Assembly (NCBI GenBank): GCA_907163375.1
Contig: CAJQUW010007096.1
Coordinates: 124,001 to 188,000, forward strand
Length of the DNA stretch: 64,000 bases
Direction of reading: 5' to 3'
Origin: Prostheceraeus crozeri
Taxonomy: Eukaryota; Platyhelminthes; Polycladida; Euryleptidae
Of this stretch, positions 47,206 to 58,082 are shown piece by piece (position 1 is the first letter of the stretch; every line of letters begins with the position of its first letter). The position numbers were made by a program, and so were the translations under genes. The notes below the pieces were generated by a model. That model was not told the DNA's origin, did not search any database, and was given only the letters and a program-made list of their open reading frames with translations.

Positions 47206-47753
47206 GACGGAAATCGTATTGCTACGATCGCTTTAATCGAAATAATGATGAAATCAAGAGTTTTAGGCCCAACTCATTGGTACGCAGCTGCCTCGGCAGT
47301 GGAAGCGCTCAAATTATAGGGCCTATCAAAAAAATCAAAACTTTCAAAATTTTCCAAAATTTACGATAATTTTCCAATATTTTCCGGAAAATTTTCATCA
47401 CTACGGCTACATATCCCTACTCTATGGTAGGAACCCATCGAATTGCTAATTTAGCAAACTTCAAATCTCCAAGACGAAAATCCAAGACGGAAATCGTATT
47501 GCTACGATCGCTTTAATCGAAATAATGATGAAATCAAGAGTTTTAGGCCCAATTCATTGGTACGCAGCTGCCTCGGCAGTGGAAGCGCTCAAATTATAGG
47601 GCCTATCAAAAAAATCAAAACTTTCAAAATTTTCCAAAATTTACGATAATTTTCCAATATTTTCCGGAAAATTTTCATCACTACGGCTACATATCCCTAC
47701 TCTATGGTAGGAACCCATCGAATTGCTAATTTAGCAAACTTCAAATCTCCAAG
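47206..47753. repeat. Tandem duplication of a 280-bp unit
   Basis: Copy 1 at 47206-47485 and copy 2 at 47486-47753 start GACGGAAATCGTATTGCTAC. They differ at one base seen (AACTCATTGG against AATTCATTGG), and copy 2 lacks the last 12 bases. Each unit contains an R1 terminus (ACATATCCCTACTCTATGG). Near-identity indicates a very recent event or an assembly artefact. Confidence 0.9.
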
Positions 47754-48290
47754 GCTGTCATGACACTGAGAATCTGCAAAATACCATCATTCCGTCTGCA
47801 TTACAATCATGATCATACTCATTTCCGTGGCAATTTTCCCAAAACTGCAGAAATTTGCATATCTCACATTTGATGCTTCGTGTATGAGTTCATTCAATAA
47901 AATCGAAAATGTATACATATTGGGAATTTAATAAATGCGAATAGCTACCACTCTACCTAACATTTCTATGCATGATCCTGACCAACTGGCCATCAATGAG
48001 GCTGATGCAATCAATTTTTGTCCATTTTCATGCCAACCATTTCACAACGCATTTCATCATGGCCACCGTTGACCAACTTGCTGGTGGAACGATAGCTCAT
48101 TGATTTTTTCCCACACTGATGTGGAACCTACTGGGAACCTAATCGAGTTCATTAAATATATTCGAAAATGCATACACATTGGTAATTTAGTTAATGCTAA
48201 GTTGCTACCAAAGTCATTTGTGATTGCTACTCTCTGTGATTCATTGTCTTTGCTCTAACCTATATACTCACTCTATGCACATTATACTGA
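47754..48290. mobile_element. R1 family fragments in reverse orientation
   Basis: 47760-47970 contains the reverse of the left half of R1, ending TAGCTACCACTCTACCTAAC. A second, more decayed fragment runs from about 48140 to 48280 (GAGTTCATTAAATATATTCG, then TATATACTCACTCTATG). Confidence 0.6.
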
Positions 48291-51200
48291 TGAGCTACGG
48301 CTAGCTTCCTATTGTGAAAGACTGGAAGCCGTCATCGCTTTTTGGAACGTTGTCCTGAAAGTACGTTCACAACGTTCCATTGTTTTCAGTAGAAATGATC
48401 GTTCCATTACTTTATGATGATTGAGTGTCAGATTTCCATGAATCAGAGCCTCCACCTTCTGAAAGTCAGCTCATTTGGTTAGTTTCCAAATTTGTTTAGA
48501 AGCTTTGTTGGACCTTGTTTCATGCTTTATTTTTTATTTAAATTTGGTAGCAAACAGCTGTTTTTCAGATTTAATTTCTTTTAATTTATCACCACCGACC
48601 ATAAGCGTGTGAGTATCATTTCATGGTTTTCGATGGTAGTCTTATCACGAATACCGACTGATACAAGTTACTTTCTAGCGAATTTGCCATTCGAATTTGA
48701 AATTGATCGAATCTGACTTGACTTTTTGCCGTGACTAGAGATTGTCACACATACTATGTTGTTGTAAATACGTTAATGCTGGCATTTACATTTTCCTACT
48801 TATCCTTCATTATTATGGTTGGTCTTGTTGAATGCCGCACTTAAAAGAGTAATGACCATCTTCTATGAATGCGAACTAGGATTCAAGGCTATAACAAGCC
48901 ATTCGCACCTCCAGGTATTTTACAGCACTTCGAGAATTATTCTTTTTGTTCATATTTTTCAATTGACTACCTAATTCTCATGATGGATGGATAAATAAGA
49001 TCCTTTTGGCATTGTACCCATAATTTCTGGCACTCATCTTGTCCATAGCCCTTGGCAAACACATGATATGCGGGTAGGTGTATTTTCGCTTAAAACACTA
49101 AAACATGGTTCCATCATTGTATTTGATGTTATGTTATGTGCTTCCTTGCAATTTACCTATGGAAATAGTTGGAAGCATATGTGCCCCACCTTCTCATATC
49201 ACTTATTTGCATTTATAGTAATGTTTCAGGCATCAGAAAATGTTGCAGATTTTGAAATAATTTCTTTCCTGAAGTAAATTGGTAAGATTTCTTGGTCTGC
49301 GCATTCAAAGATGGTAGCCTACATTTGATAGTAGCAAAGTCAACATGCTTAGCTATAACTAAAAATGTATTTGCATAAATCTGATCATGATCAATTAAAA
49401 TGTCTAGGGAGGCCTATTTGTTCACATGCCACAATGATCGCTAAAAAAGTGTGTGTATATTTCGAGCTTTGCAAAAAAATAATAAAACAATTAATATATC
49501 TGTTTATATAGCTGTTGGTAATTTAGCAAACGCCAGGACAGTTTACAAAGTGATAAATGCATTCATTTCCAAGACATCTCATCTTCATCAACTGTAATGC
49601 AAGTAAGAGATCAACCAGGCTGACTCCATGCTTGCAGTCTAACTTATTCAATAAAAAGTTGAGATTGTATTAAAATTTCATCCTTGCATGTTCAATTAAC
49701 ATTATACTCAAGGGCATTTTTTGTATGTAGCATTGAGACATGTCTCCTTAATGTCAACTAAACTTGGAGTCAATTGTAAGATATGTACATCAGAGGTGTA
49801 CCTGTGGTGCGCGTACCACTAGTGGTACATGAGGACATGTACAGTATGGTACATGAGGAGATGATACTCGAGCACCTGTCCGAAGTAGGCTATTATCATG
49901 ATGATGGTTTAATCTAGTCATGTTAGAAACAAAATCTATCTGGAAAAGTGTTGGTCAGCTTGAGAAAATTAGATAGACGACAGAATTCGATGCAATTAAT
50001 TTATCACTTTTCATAGTGTCGAAAGACGAAGATTTGTCATGTGCATAGATTTCATCTTGTCACATCAAACTTTGTATTAGGTTGTTTAGATATCAATGTG
50101 GCAGGCGATGTAATGGAATATATTGAGCGACCGACAGGTAGAGATCGACAACGAAACTGTGCATTTTAGATATGTAATGCTTGAAGCTGAGCAAGCTAAA
50201 ATCACGTATTTCGAAAATGCTTATGGCATAGAAGAAATCGTATTCACAAATAATATAGGCTACGATTCTTAAAAATGATTCACAACCTGCATTTGATCGT
50301 AGATATATGACACAAAATCTTGAAACAGCATTCACGCATATGTCTACGTGATCTTCAGAGATCGATTTCTCGAAACATAGGTTTTCAAATTAAGTGAGTT
50401 TGCCATGTAAAATCAAATTGTGCACTTCATCGGATGAAAGTGCATACGCATCCAATCATTGCACCATTTGCTTCACACCATTTAGGAAATCTGATGACAG
50501 AAAACGAATAAAAAGCGAATTTCTTCGAAGGAAAAAAGAATTATATCTTTCCCAACATACTAGGACTTTCTTTGATACTATGTGGTGCGTGGTTAACGTG
50601 TAAGATCTCAAGTGTTACTTAGATATTAAAATGTTGGGAACCAATGAGGTACATAGAATATACAGATTCGAATGCGAATCTGATTCAGATCTATCACAGC
50701 ATCATAACGTCTCATAATTCCTGCTTTGGCCTGCTTGCCATCGACTATATTTCAAAACTTGAGAAGTTCCAAACATGTACGTGTCATAAATTTCCCGATA
50801 TGTGGCATAGCACGCATAATGTTACTGGAGCTATTAGAAAAGTTATCTTCCCATCCATTGCATCATATTGTGCCTTCTCGTCTCCCATTTTCTAGACAAC
50901 TCAGAATGCCCTTATGTAAGACTGCCACTGAAATGCTTCTTTTCCACCTTGGCAGTATCTTTGTACAGTTCTCAGTGACATTTTTTGCTTAACTTTAGAT
51001 AATTCTCGAAGTCATGCAACCATATTTTGACCTTCTCATGCATGCCTACTTCCATTGCCTGTTCATGTATCTTGCTGTATAAATTCTTTTGTGATTTTCA
51101 TTTCATAATGTAGAACACTACTGCTACTAAACTATTGTAGGTGCGGACAGCGCCTATATTTTACTCTACTACAAAGTCAATTGAGCGTAAACGCTACATG

Positions 51201-51319
51201 GTCCATATAGACCGTGGCTATAAGCTCAGAGAGCGAGGGTGTGTGCTTTCTGTCGCATTGCCTATGAAAATGGCAAGCCTCCATCACATTCACACATGCA
51301 CCGATATAGGCTTAGTTAA
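48291..51319. other. No gene seen
   Basis: AT-rich intergenic DNA. Open frames at 50093-50335, 50394-50603 and 50644-50992 carry no recognisable motif. A palindromic GTACCACTAGTGGTAC lies at about 49817-49832. Confidence 0.5.
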
Positions 51320-51325
51320 CTAAAG

Positions 51326-51339
51326 GGCTCGGCCAAGCG
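51326..51339. repeat. Left terminal inverted repeat of the unclassified transposon
   Basis: GGCTCGGCCAAGCG, pairing with CGCTTGACCGAGCC at 55067-55080 with one mismatch. Confidence 0.8.
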
Positions 51340-51863
51340 AAAATGAACAGCAACATCAAAAAACAAAGTTCCGATTTGAGATTTCTAACGTATGTTTTCT
51401 TATGGCTAATATTCTGAAGTTTTTGTAACAGATCGAGTTTTTGTCATGACATATATATTTAGCCAGAAAATTGAACTTCAAGTTAGATGATTTTTTTAAT
51501 TTCAACGCAATATATTTTCAGCGTTTTTTGGATTTTTTTTCTGTCCCGTATATCTATTAAACGTTTGATTGGACTTAAATGATTCACTTCATGAGCGACT
51601 GTTAGGTAATGTTAAGCGATTTTACCATTATTCATTTGATTTAGAAATCATTGATAAGTATTTCATGGCTGAGACAGAAAGGTGACATTTGAGTTTGCCA
51701 TTGTGACGTTACCAAAAAACATCATTTTATTTTTCTTATCTCAAGGCTCTTGTAGAAAGATGCTGATATCATGTCAAAGCAAGCATATTTATCAAAGTCA
51801 ACTGCTGGTATAATGGAGATTTTATAATTAATATATTTTCTCATTGAAAATGACAGTGCTTTT

Positions 51864-51892
51864 GTGTGATTCCGTTACCGGTAACGAATCAC
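51864..51892. promoter_or_regulatory. Subterminal palindrome of GTGATTCCGTTACC
   Basis: TGTGATTCCGTTACC is followed directly by GGTAACGAATCACA, its reverse complement lacking one G. The same 14-base word recurs at 54662 and 54677 (in tandem), 54877 (last base changed) and 55053, all inside the transposon. These are candidate transposase binding sites; that role is inferred. Confidence 0.65.
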
Positions 51893-52081
51893 ATCATCCG
51901 TTTATCGATAAATGTTATATAAGTCGCAATAATTATGCCCCGCAGATGGTCAATAATACCAAATATCAAGAAAAACAATGTTTTAGTTAAAAAACAATCA
52001 TTTTTGACATGTATGAGCTCGTGATTTGAAAGGATAAATTACAAAAGCAGAGATTTCATGCTAGGCCTATAAGCACTCTAG

Positions 52082-54074
52082 TTATGATGAAAACTGTCCG
52101 ATCATTTCATGGCATACTTTTGCATCATCGCACGTTTGCTGATCACTGAACTTGAACGAATATCGAAGCCTCGCGGTTCCGAATGTGCTGATTTGTGGTT
52201 CGGGACACACAAAAAGCGCGTTTTTTAATATCCTCGCTGCTAGAGTCGGCATCATCAGGATCTCGGTAAATCCGAAGCTTCCTGTGCTTTGCAGATACCT
52301 GATTTTCATTTTGTTCGTGGTGGTGCTGCACACTGCGGCAACATAGAGAATGGAACGACCTCTTTCTGTTGGTATGGGAATTGTGACATAACTCTCCTGC
52401 TTCCCAGATGCCGGCTGGTCTTCGGAGATTCCGGTGACAGATGAAACCTGTTGAACTAGCACATGCAGTTCTGGAGATGGCTGCACTGAGTAATTTGATA
52501 AGGTAACGATACCTGGATCGACAGTCCGCACACAATGAACACGATGCGTGCCTGGAAAGGCGATCGCACTAACCCCAGATTGCATCAAGTTCTGTTCTTC
52601 GCCTCTCAATCTCCATATTTGGCACATGAAGAATCTTGATAGTGGTCAAGTGCTTGACACATGCAGCGTAGTCAGCAGCTGACTTAACAAGGTATCTCCT
52701 GCTCATGATGGCGCGATGCACAAGCCTTTTGACAGTGCCGCCAACCCCGTCGACAGTTCCCTTTCCATGCGACGTAGCGAAGAAATGCCAGTTGACTACC
52801 AAGTCCCTTCGTCTGCTTCATACATGAGAATAAGGGTAAGCATAAATTTCTGCTTGAAATGCTGTGCCGCTCCATCAGAGAAAAATGTCAATGTGAGTCA
52901 GATTAGTAGTAATCTCAGTCTTGATCTGGTCGATGATTGTTTCAAGCATTACTGCAGCAGTATATTTATCGTGAGATAACCGGTCTGAGACAACAGCAAA
53001 AGAAGTGGTCCCTTCTTTAGTCCATACAACGGCCGAGAACACAGCGACCTGCTTGTGTACCCAATGACCACTCTGAATCTCATCTTGTTCAATTATGGAT
53101 GCATTTTCACTGAAATCTACCTGCAACACAGCATGGTGCTGATGAGGGGTAGTGTGCATTCGCTGAAACGCTGACGACTGCTCTTTCTTAATGAAGCAAT
53201 GGATCTTGAAAGCAGGAAGCTTCTCAGCCAGGGAAGACATGGCATCCCATACGGTACCACACAGTTCAGTCTTTTCTGGTTGTCCTTCGGCAACGATTGA
53301 AGCCACTTAATCTGCTCCCCGGCCACGGCATCATCAACTGATGTCAACAAGCAATCGACTGAAACTTTCTCTTTACAGTTTTCACAATGTCCGAACATGC
53401 AATCTTCCCTATTGGGATCACACGCGATAGCTTGCAGAAGTTCAATGTTAGTATTTGGAGCACTCGAGACGGACTTCATGCCCTGTAGAAGGAAATCGAC
53501 GTTGGCGTGATAAATGCAGACACAAACAATATGTGGCATCTTTTGTAAAGAACCACATCTGGACGTAAGGTCTTGAATGTAGAAAGTTTCACTGAGTCGT
53601 TAGGATACTCTTCTCGATACAATGCAAATACCTCGCGGATTGTCATCAACAAGTACCGACGTTGTTCCTTCACTTTGATGCCGTCACGGATCACTATGAT
53701 TGAATCCTTTCTCCCCGATGCCATCCAGGAAATGTCGTTGCGAAGGTAGAATTGTTGTACTCTTGCCTCAACTTCACGTGATAATTTTTTTGTGCGGAGT
53801 CGTTGACTCTTGATATCACGAGACTGGGATTTCTTCCGTATCACATTATGTCCGCATAATCTTCTAACTTCCGAGGAGACCGAGGAAAGGCTGCCCTAGC
53901 CCGATTCACAGCGCGAGCGAGACTAGATTTCGCCTGATACGGTTTCTTTGTCACCTTCTGATCTAGCCTTCTTTGTGGCACGCCATCTTCGCATATTTTC
54001 TCAGTGCTTCTTCTTAGAAAGATCAAGATTGGCAGCTCTACTCTCATCTTTCGCTCACATCTTTCCGCTTCCAT
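52082..54074 (-). pseudogene. Transposase-like gene of the unclassified transposon
   Basis: Read from right to left in five consecutive open segments with single-base shifts between them. The first is basic (54074-53841). The second (53844-53476) has VEARVQQFYLRNDISWMASG, KEQRRYLL and STFKTLRPD. Next come HIVCVCIYHANVDFLL and a cysteine cluster DCMFGHCENCKEKV (53540-53300). Then VLQVDFSENAS (about 53100) is followed by a segment with SDGAAQHFKQKF (about 52890) and HFFATSHGKGTVDGVGGTVK (about 52770). The last segment (52627-52082) contains FPGTHRVHCV and IRYLQSTGSFGFTEI. The acidic residues of DFSEN and SDG followed by SHGKG look like an RNase H-like catalytic fold. I recall similar uncharacterised multi-copy proteins in invertebrates, but no named family. 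Cutting and joining activity is inferred from the terminal repeats. Confidence 0.7.
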
Positions 54075-55086
54075 ATTTCTGGTCCCATCTTCGCTTTCTT
54101 CCTTGCCCGTAGCGACGTTTTCTTCTCAGCTGCGGTAAGTGGCATCTTCCCGGTAGCACTAAATTCATTCAGTCACCAGCAAAAATGTATTGAAGACTGA
54201 AGGATTCCAGGAATCCTTGAGATTGGATCCCAGGTAATCTATCTATAGATATGAAGTATTTTGGAATTTTTCAGTGAACCGATAAGAGCAATTGATATTC
54301 GATAAGGTTTGAAATCAAACCAGAATTGAGGATGTGACTACGTGAGTTTTCCAGGAATCCTTGACACAGCGGGGAGTCCCGGAATACCTATTTATAGATA
54401 TGAAGTATCTTGTCAGTGAGCACAGTCACCACTGTGATTCGATATGTTAGAATAATCCTAATAGCACGCCATCCTAACCACGAACCTATCCCACCTCATT
54501 ACATAAAACGCAAATACGGGTGCATTCGTTACATGCAAAGTAAATAGCCTTCATGCTTTCAAAACATTGAAAGTAAACCATGAAAATACTTAATACTTGC
54601 AGAGATATGATAAACAAGTCGGAAAATGTTTCACGTCTTAACCTAATTTTCTTCAACATTTGTGATTCCGTTACCTTGTGATTCCGTTACCACGTTTGGT
54701 CAAATAATTTGGTCAATTTTATAATGGAAGTATTGTATCAAATATACCAATACTTGAAATAAAGTTAGGCCAAGCAACATAAAATAGCATAAAATAATCG
54801 AAACCAATATCTTTGCAGAGGAACAGCATGTTTAGATCCATTCGCTGAACCTATGAAAAAGTCATGTCCAAATCACGTGATTCCGTTACTATTGACTTTC
54901 GCGCCTGTAAAACATATATCAATATATTTTTCAAAGTTGATACTATGCCTGCTTGGAGGACTGATCATGCCCATAAACATCGCGCATTTCGTTAGTTTAT
55001 CAGATGTTTCTTTACTGAGTACCAGTCTCATGAAAATGTGTAAATGCTCAGATGTGATTCCGTTACCGCTTGACCGAGCCCTAAAG

Positions 55087-55502
55087 TAAGCTGTGATTTA
55101 TAAATTCATTCAAAATTAGATAAAAGAAAGCATATTTGCCCTGTTGTCATCGATACATACTGAGAAATAAAGGTCCCACCGCTGCTTATGCTACTCGCCA
55201 ATAGGAAAATGTCAATCTATTTTTCAAAATTTTTCATTTTGGGAAAATTTTTGACACTGGCGAATAGCCTACATGCAACAGGGGAAAATCCGGACGTTGA
55301 GCGTCCTTTGGAATTATGAATGAATTGTACAATTTTGTTCGGCACCCTACGCTGAAATCGCTATCTAGCCGTTCAAAACTTCAATGGCTGTTGGAGCGAA
55401 GATGGAATGATCACTTAAGATTCCACACCAAGAATCATAGAAAGCCATGACGCCTTGATTGACTTTTTCGATCCTGTAGAGAGTGATGTGACGCCGATAT
55501 CT
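55087..55502. other. No gene seen
   Basis: AT-rich DNA between two transposons; contains a short imperfect inverted pair around ATTTTTCAAAATTTTTC near 55220. Confidence 0.5.
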
Positions 55503-56195
55503 ATGTCGATTAGGGTTGCGATATTTTAAATATGATATTTTGAATATGTTTTAAATATGGATAAAAAACAACATTTTTAATATGTTTTTATGATGGTTTT
55601 GCTTATGATGTTGTGTAATTTTGCGCTTACAAACATGTTTTTTTAAAAGATAGGCTTATTAGTTTACATTCCATCAATTTCATTAGCCTAAAAAAGTTTC
55701 TTATACAAATCCGTCTCCGTAAGAAACCAGTATGCAATTTATTAAAGTCATCCTTGTAAGTGAGTTTAGAGCTAGTGCAATTGACATAATCAACTGTTTT
55801 ATTGTAATTGCGATCTGTTTTCCATCCGATACGGTTGTTTTGTTTTTCTTTTGTAACAATACAATTTTTAAATTAACGATGACTTTTCTATCATAGTTCA
55901 CCGTAGATATGTATCTAACCAAAGTCATAGTTTTCTTATATAATTGACATGATGTAATCTTTTTCAAAAATCAAACATTGCGATAAATGAATTGAAAATG
56001 AAATGATAAGGCATCTGTAATAAAGCATGAAATACATTACAGATGCCTATTTGCGTATTCCGTAAAAGTGTTTATGAAAATATTGCTTAATTCTCGACCA
56101 TCCTAAAAAAACAAAAAAAAAACATTAAAAGAATATTTAAAATACATTTAAAATATGGTCGATAAAAAACATTTTTTTGCATCCCTAATGTCGAT
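55503..56195. mobile_element. hAT-type MITE with perfect 8-bp target duplication
   Basis: The 8-base direct repeat ATGTCGAT lies at 55503-55510 and 56188-56195. Between them, 677 bases start TAGGGTTGCGATATTTT and end, in reverse, TAGGGATGCAAAAAAATG. TAGGG-TGC termini with an 8-base duplication are characteristic of hAT elements. The interior is very AT-rich with AAATATG repeats and no transposase. A + frame at 56155-56451 crosses the right end and is therefore not a gene. Confidence 0.85.
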
Positions 56196-56879
56196 GCAGA
56201 TGGAATTCTTAAAACAAATTCGTGGAAGAAATTTCATTTTATCGATATTTGTCGCTTACTTGGTATGCCATATCCCTCTGAAACTAGGTCCGGTTGACAA
56301 GCTGGGCCAGGATCGTAGATGCGATGTTGCCGGAATACAAATAATCAACAGCAGTCTAGAATGCTTCGAGGATATGAGGACTGATATTGAAAAGACGTTT
56401 TTGACCATCTCGTCAAACCTTGAAAACACGACGAGAAAAGTGTCGTCATAAACTCACTTAACGATTTAATGACGCAATTATCCTTTCTGCTTTTGGCCAT
56501 ACTTTTGATCATCTGACCGAGCCCGATGATAATCGGCGATTATTGATAGAGACGCATGATTCGTGCATTGAAGAGTTAAGGCACGATTCAGTGAGCGCAA
56601 TTGTGCAATAATTGTTTCGATGTCAAAGTTGTGCCCTTAAAGCAGTGATTTCTTGAGCCTGGATAACTGCACGATTTTGTGGACTTAGTTGGCGTGAACT
56701 TCAATGCAGCGCTCATAAGAAAATTAGACGTTGCCAAAAAATTCATAATTGGCAATTCCAACTACGAGACTTCAATAGGTGATGTATGCAGCTTTCTCTA
56801 TCTAATTCGTCGAGCCTTTTTTATTGGTTACAAGCTTCATGCCTCGGCAGATGCAAATGAAAACTGTGAACTTTATTTG

Positions 56880-57060
56880 ACAGTATTTTGATTATGGTAA
56901 TTGCTTTTGACTTAAGGTTATTCATTTCGATTGTAAAAACAAGATCTTTTGCTCCCTGAACTTTTATTGCAGGATAAAAAAATTAAAATAAAGACGAGTA
57001 AGTGACTGATAGAAACCCGACGTTTCGTCTCAAAGAGACATACTCATGGGTAGCTGGTGA
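56880..57060. repeat. Dispersed repeat, copy 1 (copy 2 at 58540-58695)
   Basis: Shares with 58540-58695 the order GCTTTTGAC, AAGGTTATTCATT, GCAGGAT, AAATTAAAATAAA, CCCGACG, TCTCA-AGAGACAT and GGGTAGCT-GTGA in the same orientation. About 75-80 per cent similar by eye. Non-coding. Confidence 0.65.
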
Positions 57061-58016
57061 GGAGAATGAGAAAATGCAGTCATTACATACAGTGATTGAT
57101 GTTCATCAGATCATGTTTCCTATTCAATTCAAGCTTTAAGAAATGAGCTTACTATCACTTTCTTTAAGGGTAACCTCATGGAGCACCTATCGTCAATAAC
57201 CAATCACCTTGTTAAGAAAGTTTAGGTATATTGAAAGGCATTTTTATTGACACCAAAGGTGCACAAATCCGATGTAAATTCGATTGTCGGATCCCATTCG
57301 TTCGGATTCATAATCTTACTTCGGATTCGGATCGCATTCGTGTTTTAGGTCTGAAGAGTCTGACCGCATCAGATCGGGTTAGCAGTTTATGATAATCCGA
57401 ATTGATCCGCCATCGTGAGATTCACAGCTGGTCATTCAACAAAAGATCGAGGACAAAAATTTGGTTAGTATATATTTTTCAAATCCAATCTGCACTGTTC
57501 CGTAAAAAATGGCATCGTATTTGTTTTAACGTGTACATGCTATGTACGATTTGGCGCGCTCCCGGCTTATCATAATTCACAATGCCTGCTGGTTGTAAAT
57601 AATTTTGATTTAAGCGTAGCGCAAGAGCAGCCGCTGACATGCCATACCATGTCAACTTAGAACATGAACATATCGTCCAGTTCTGAACGCTATGTCATTG
57701 CATTTACGTACATCGATTTGTCTGCGGTATTATATCACTATATTGGAGACTTATGAGTGCATGTATTTTATACTGTTGTCAATATAATGACTGAGACATC
57801 AGATAGCCGAATCCTTTGTACTTCTATGTACATGGTTATTGCGCGTTACTGAAAGCAAAGCTTAGTACAAACAAACCGAAATTGAGATTCCCAATCATTC
57901 TGTGATGAAGCGAATGATTAAGTACTACGATGCAACCTGTGTGTGTCATGAAAAAAATCTTAAGGATTAGTCGGTTTATGCGAGTGTCTGATCTTATTTG
58001 AAAAATATGCAGTCAG

Positions 58017-58082
58017 ATTGTATTCAATCGCATTACTCTTCTCTTTGTAGATTGTATTCAATCGCATTACTCTTCTCTTTGT
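58017..58082. repeat. Tandem duplication of a 34-bp unit
   Basis: ATTGTATTCAATCGCATTAC plus CTTCTCTTTGTAG is present twice back to back without a difference over the first 32 bases. Confidence 0.9.

Larger units (their letters stand above)
51320..55086 (-). mobile_element. Unclassified DNA transposon with 6-bp flanking repeats
   Basis: The element runs from 51326 (GGCTCGGCCAAGCG) to 55080 (CGCTTGACCGAGCC), inverted repeats of 14 bases with one mismatch. The direct repeat CTAAAG lies immediately outside each end (51320-51325 and 55081-55086); because the ends are G/C symmetrical, the boundary could also be GGGCTCGG with a TAAA duplication. Subterminal copies of GTGATTCCGTTACC occur at both sides. 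A minus-strand transposase-like gene fills 52082-54150. Length is 3755 bases. I cannot match termini and protein together to a named superfamily. Confidence 0.8.

Noticed and set aside
56155-56451. 98-codon + strand frame
   Set aside because: It crosses the right end and target duplication of the hAT-type MITE, so it mixes transposon and flanking DNA.
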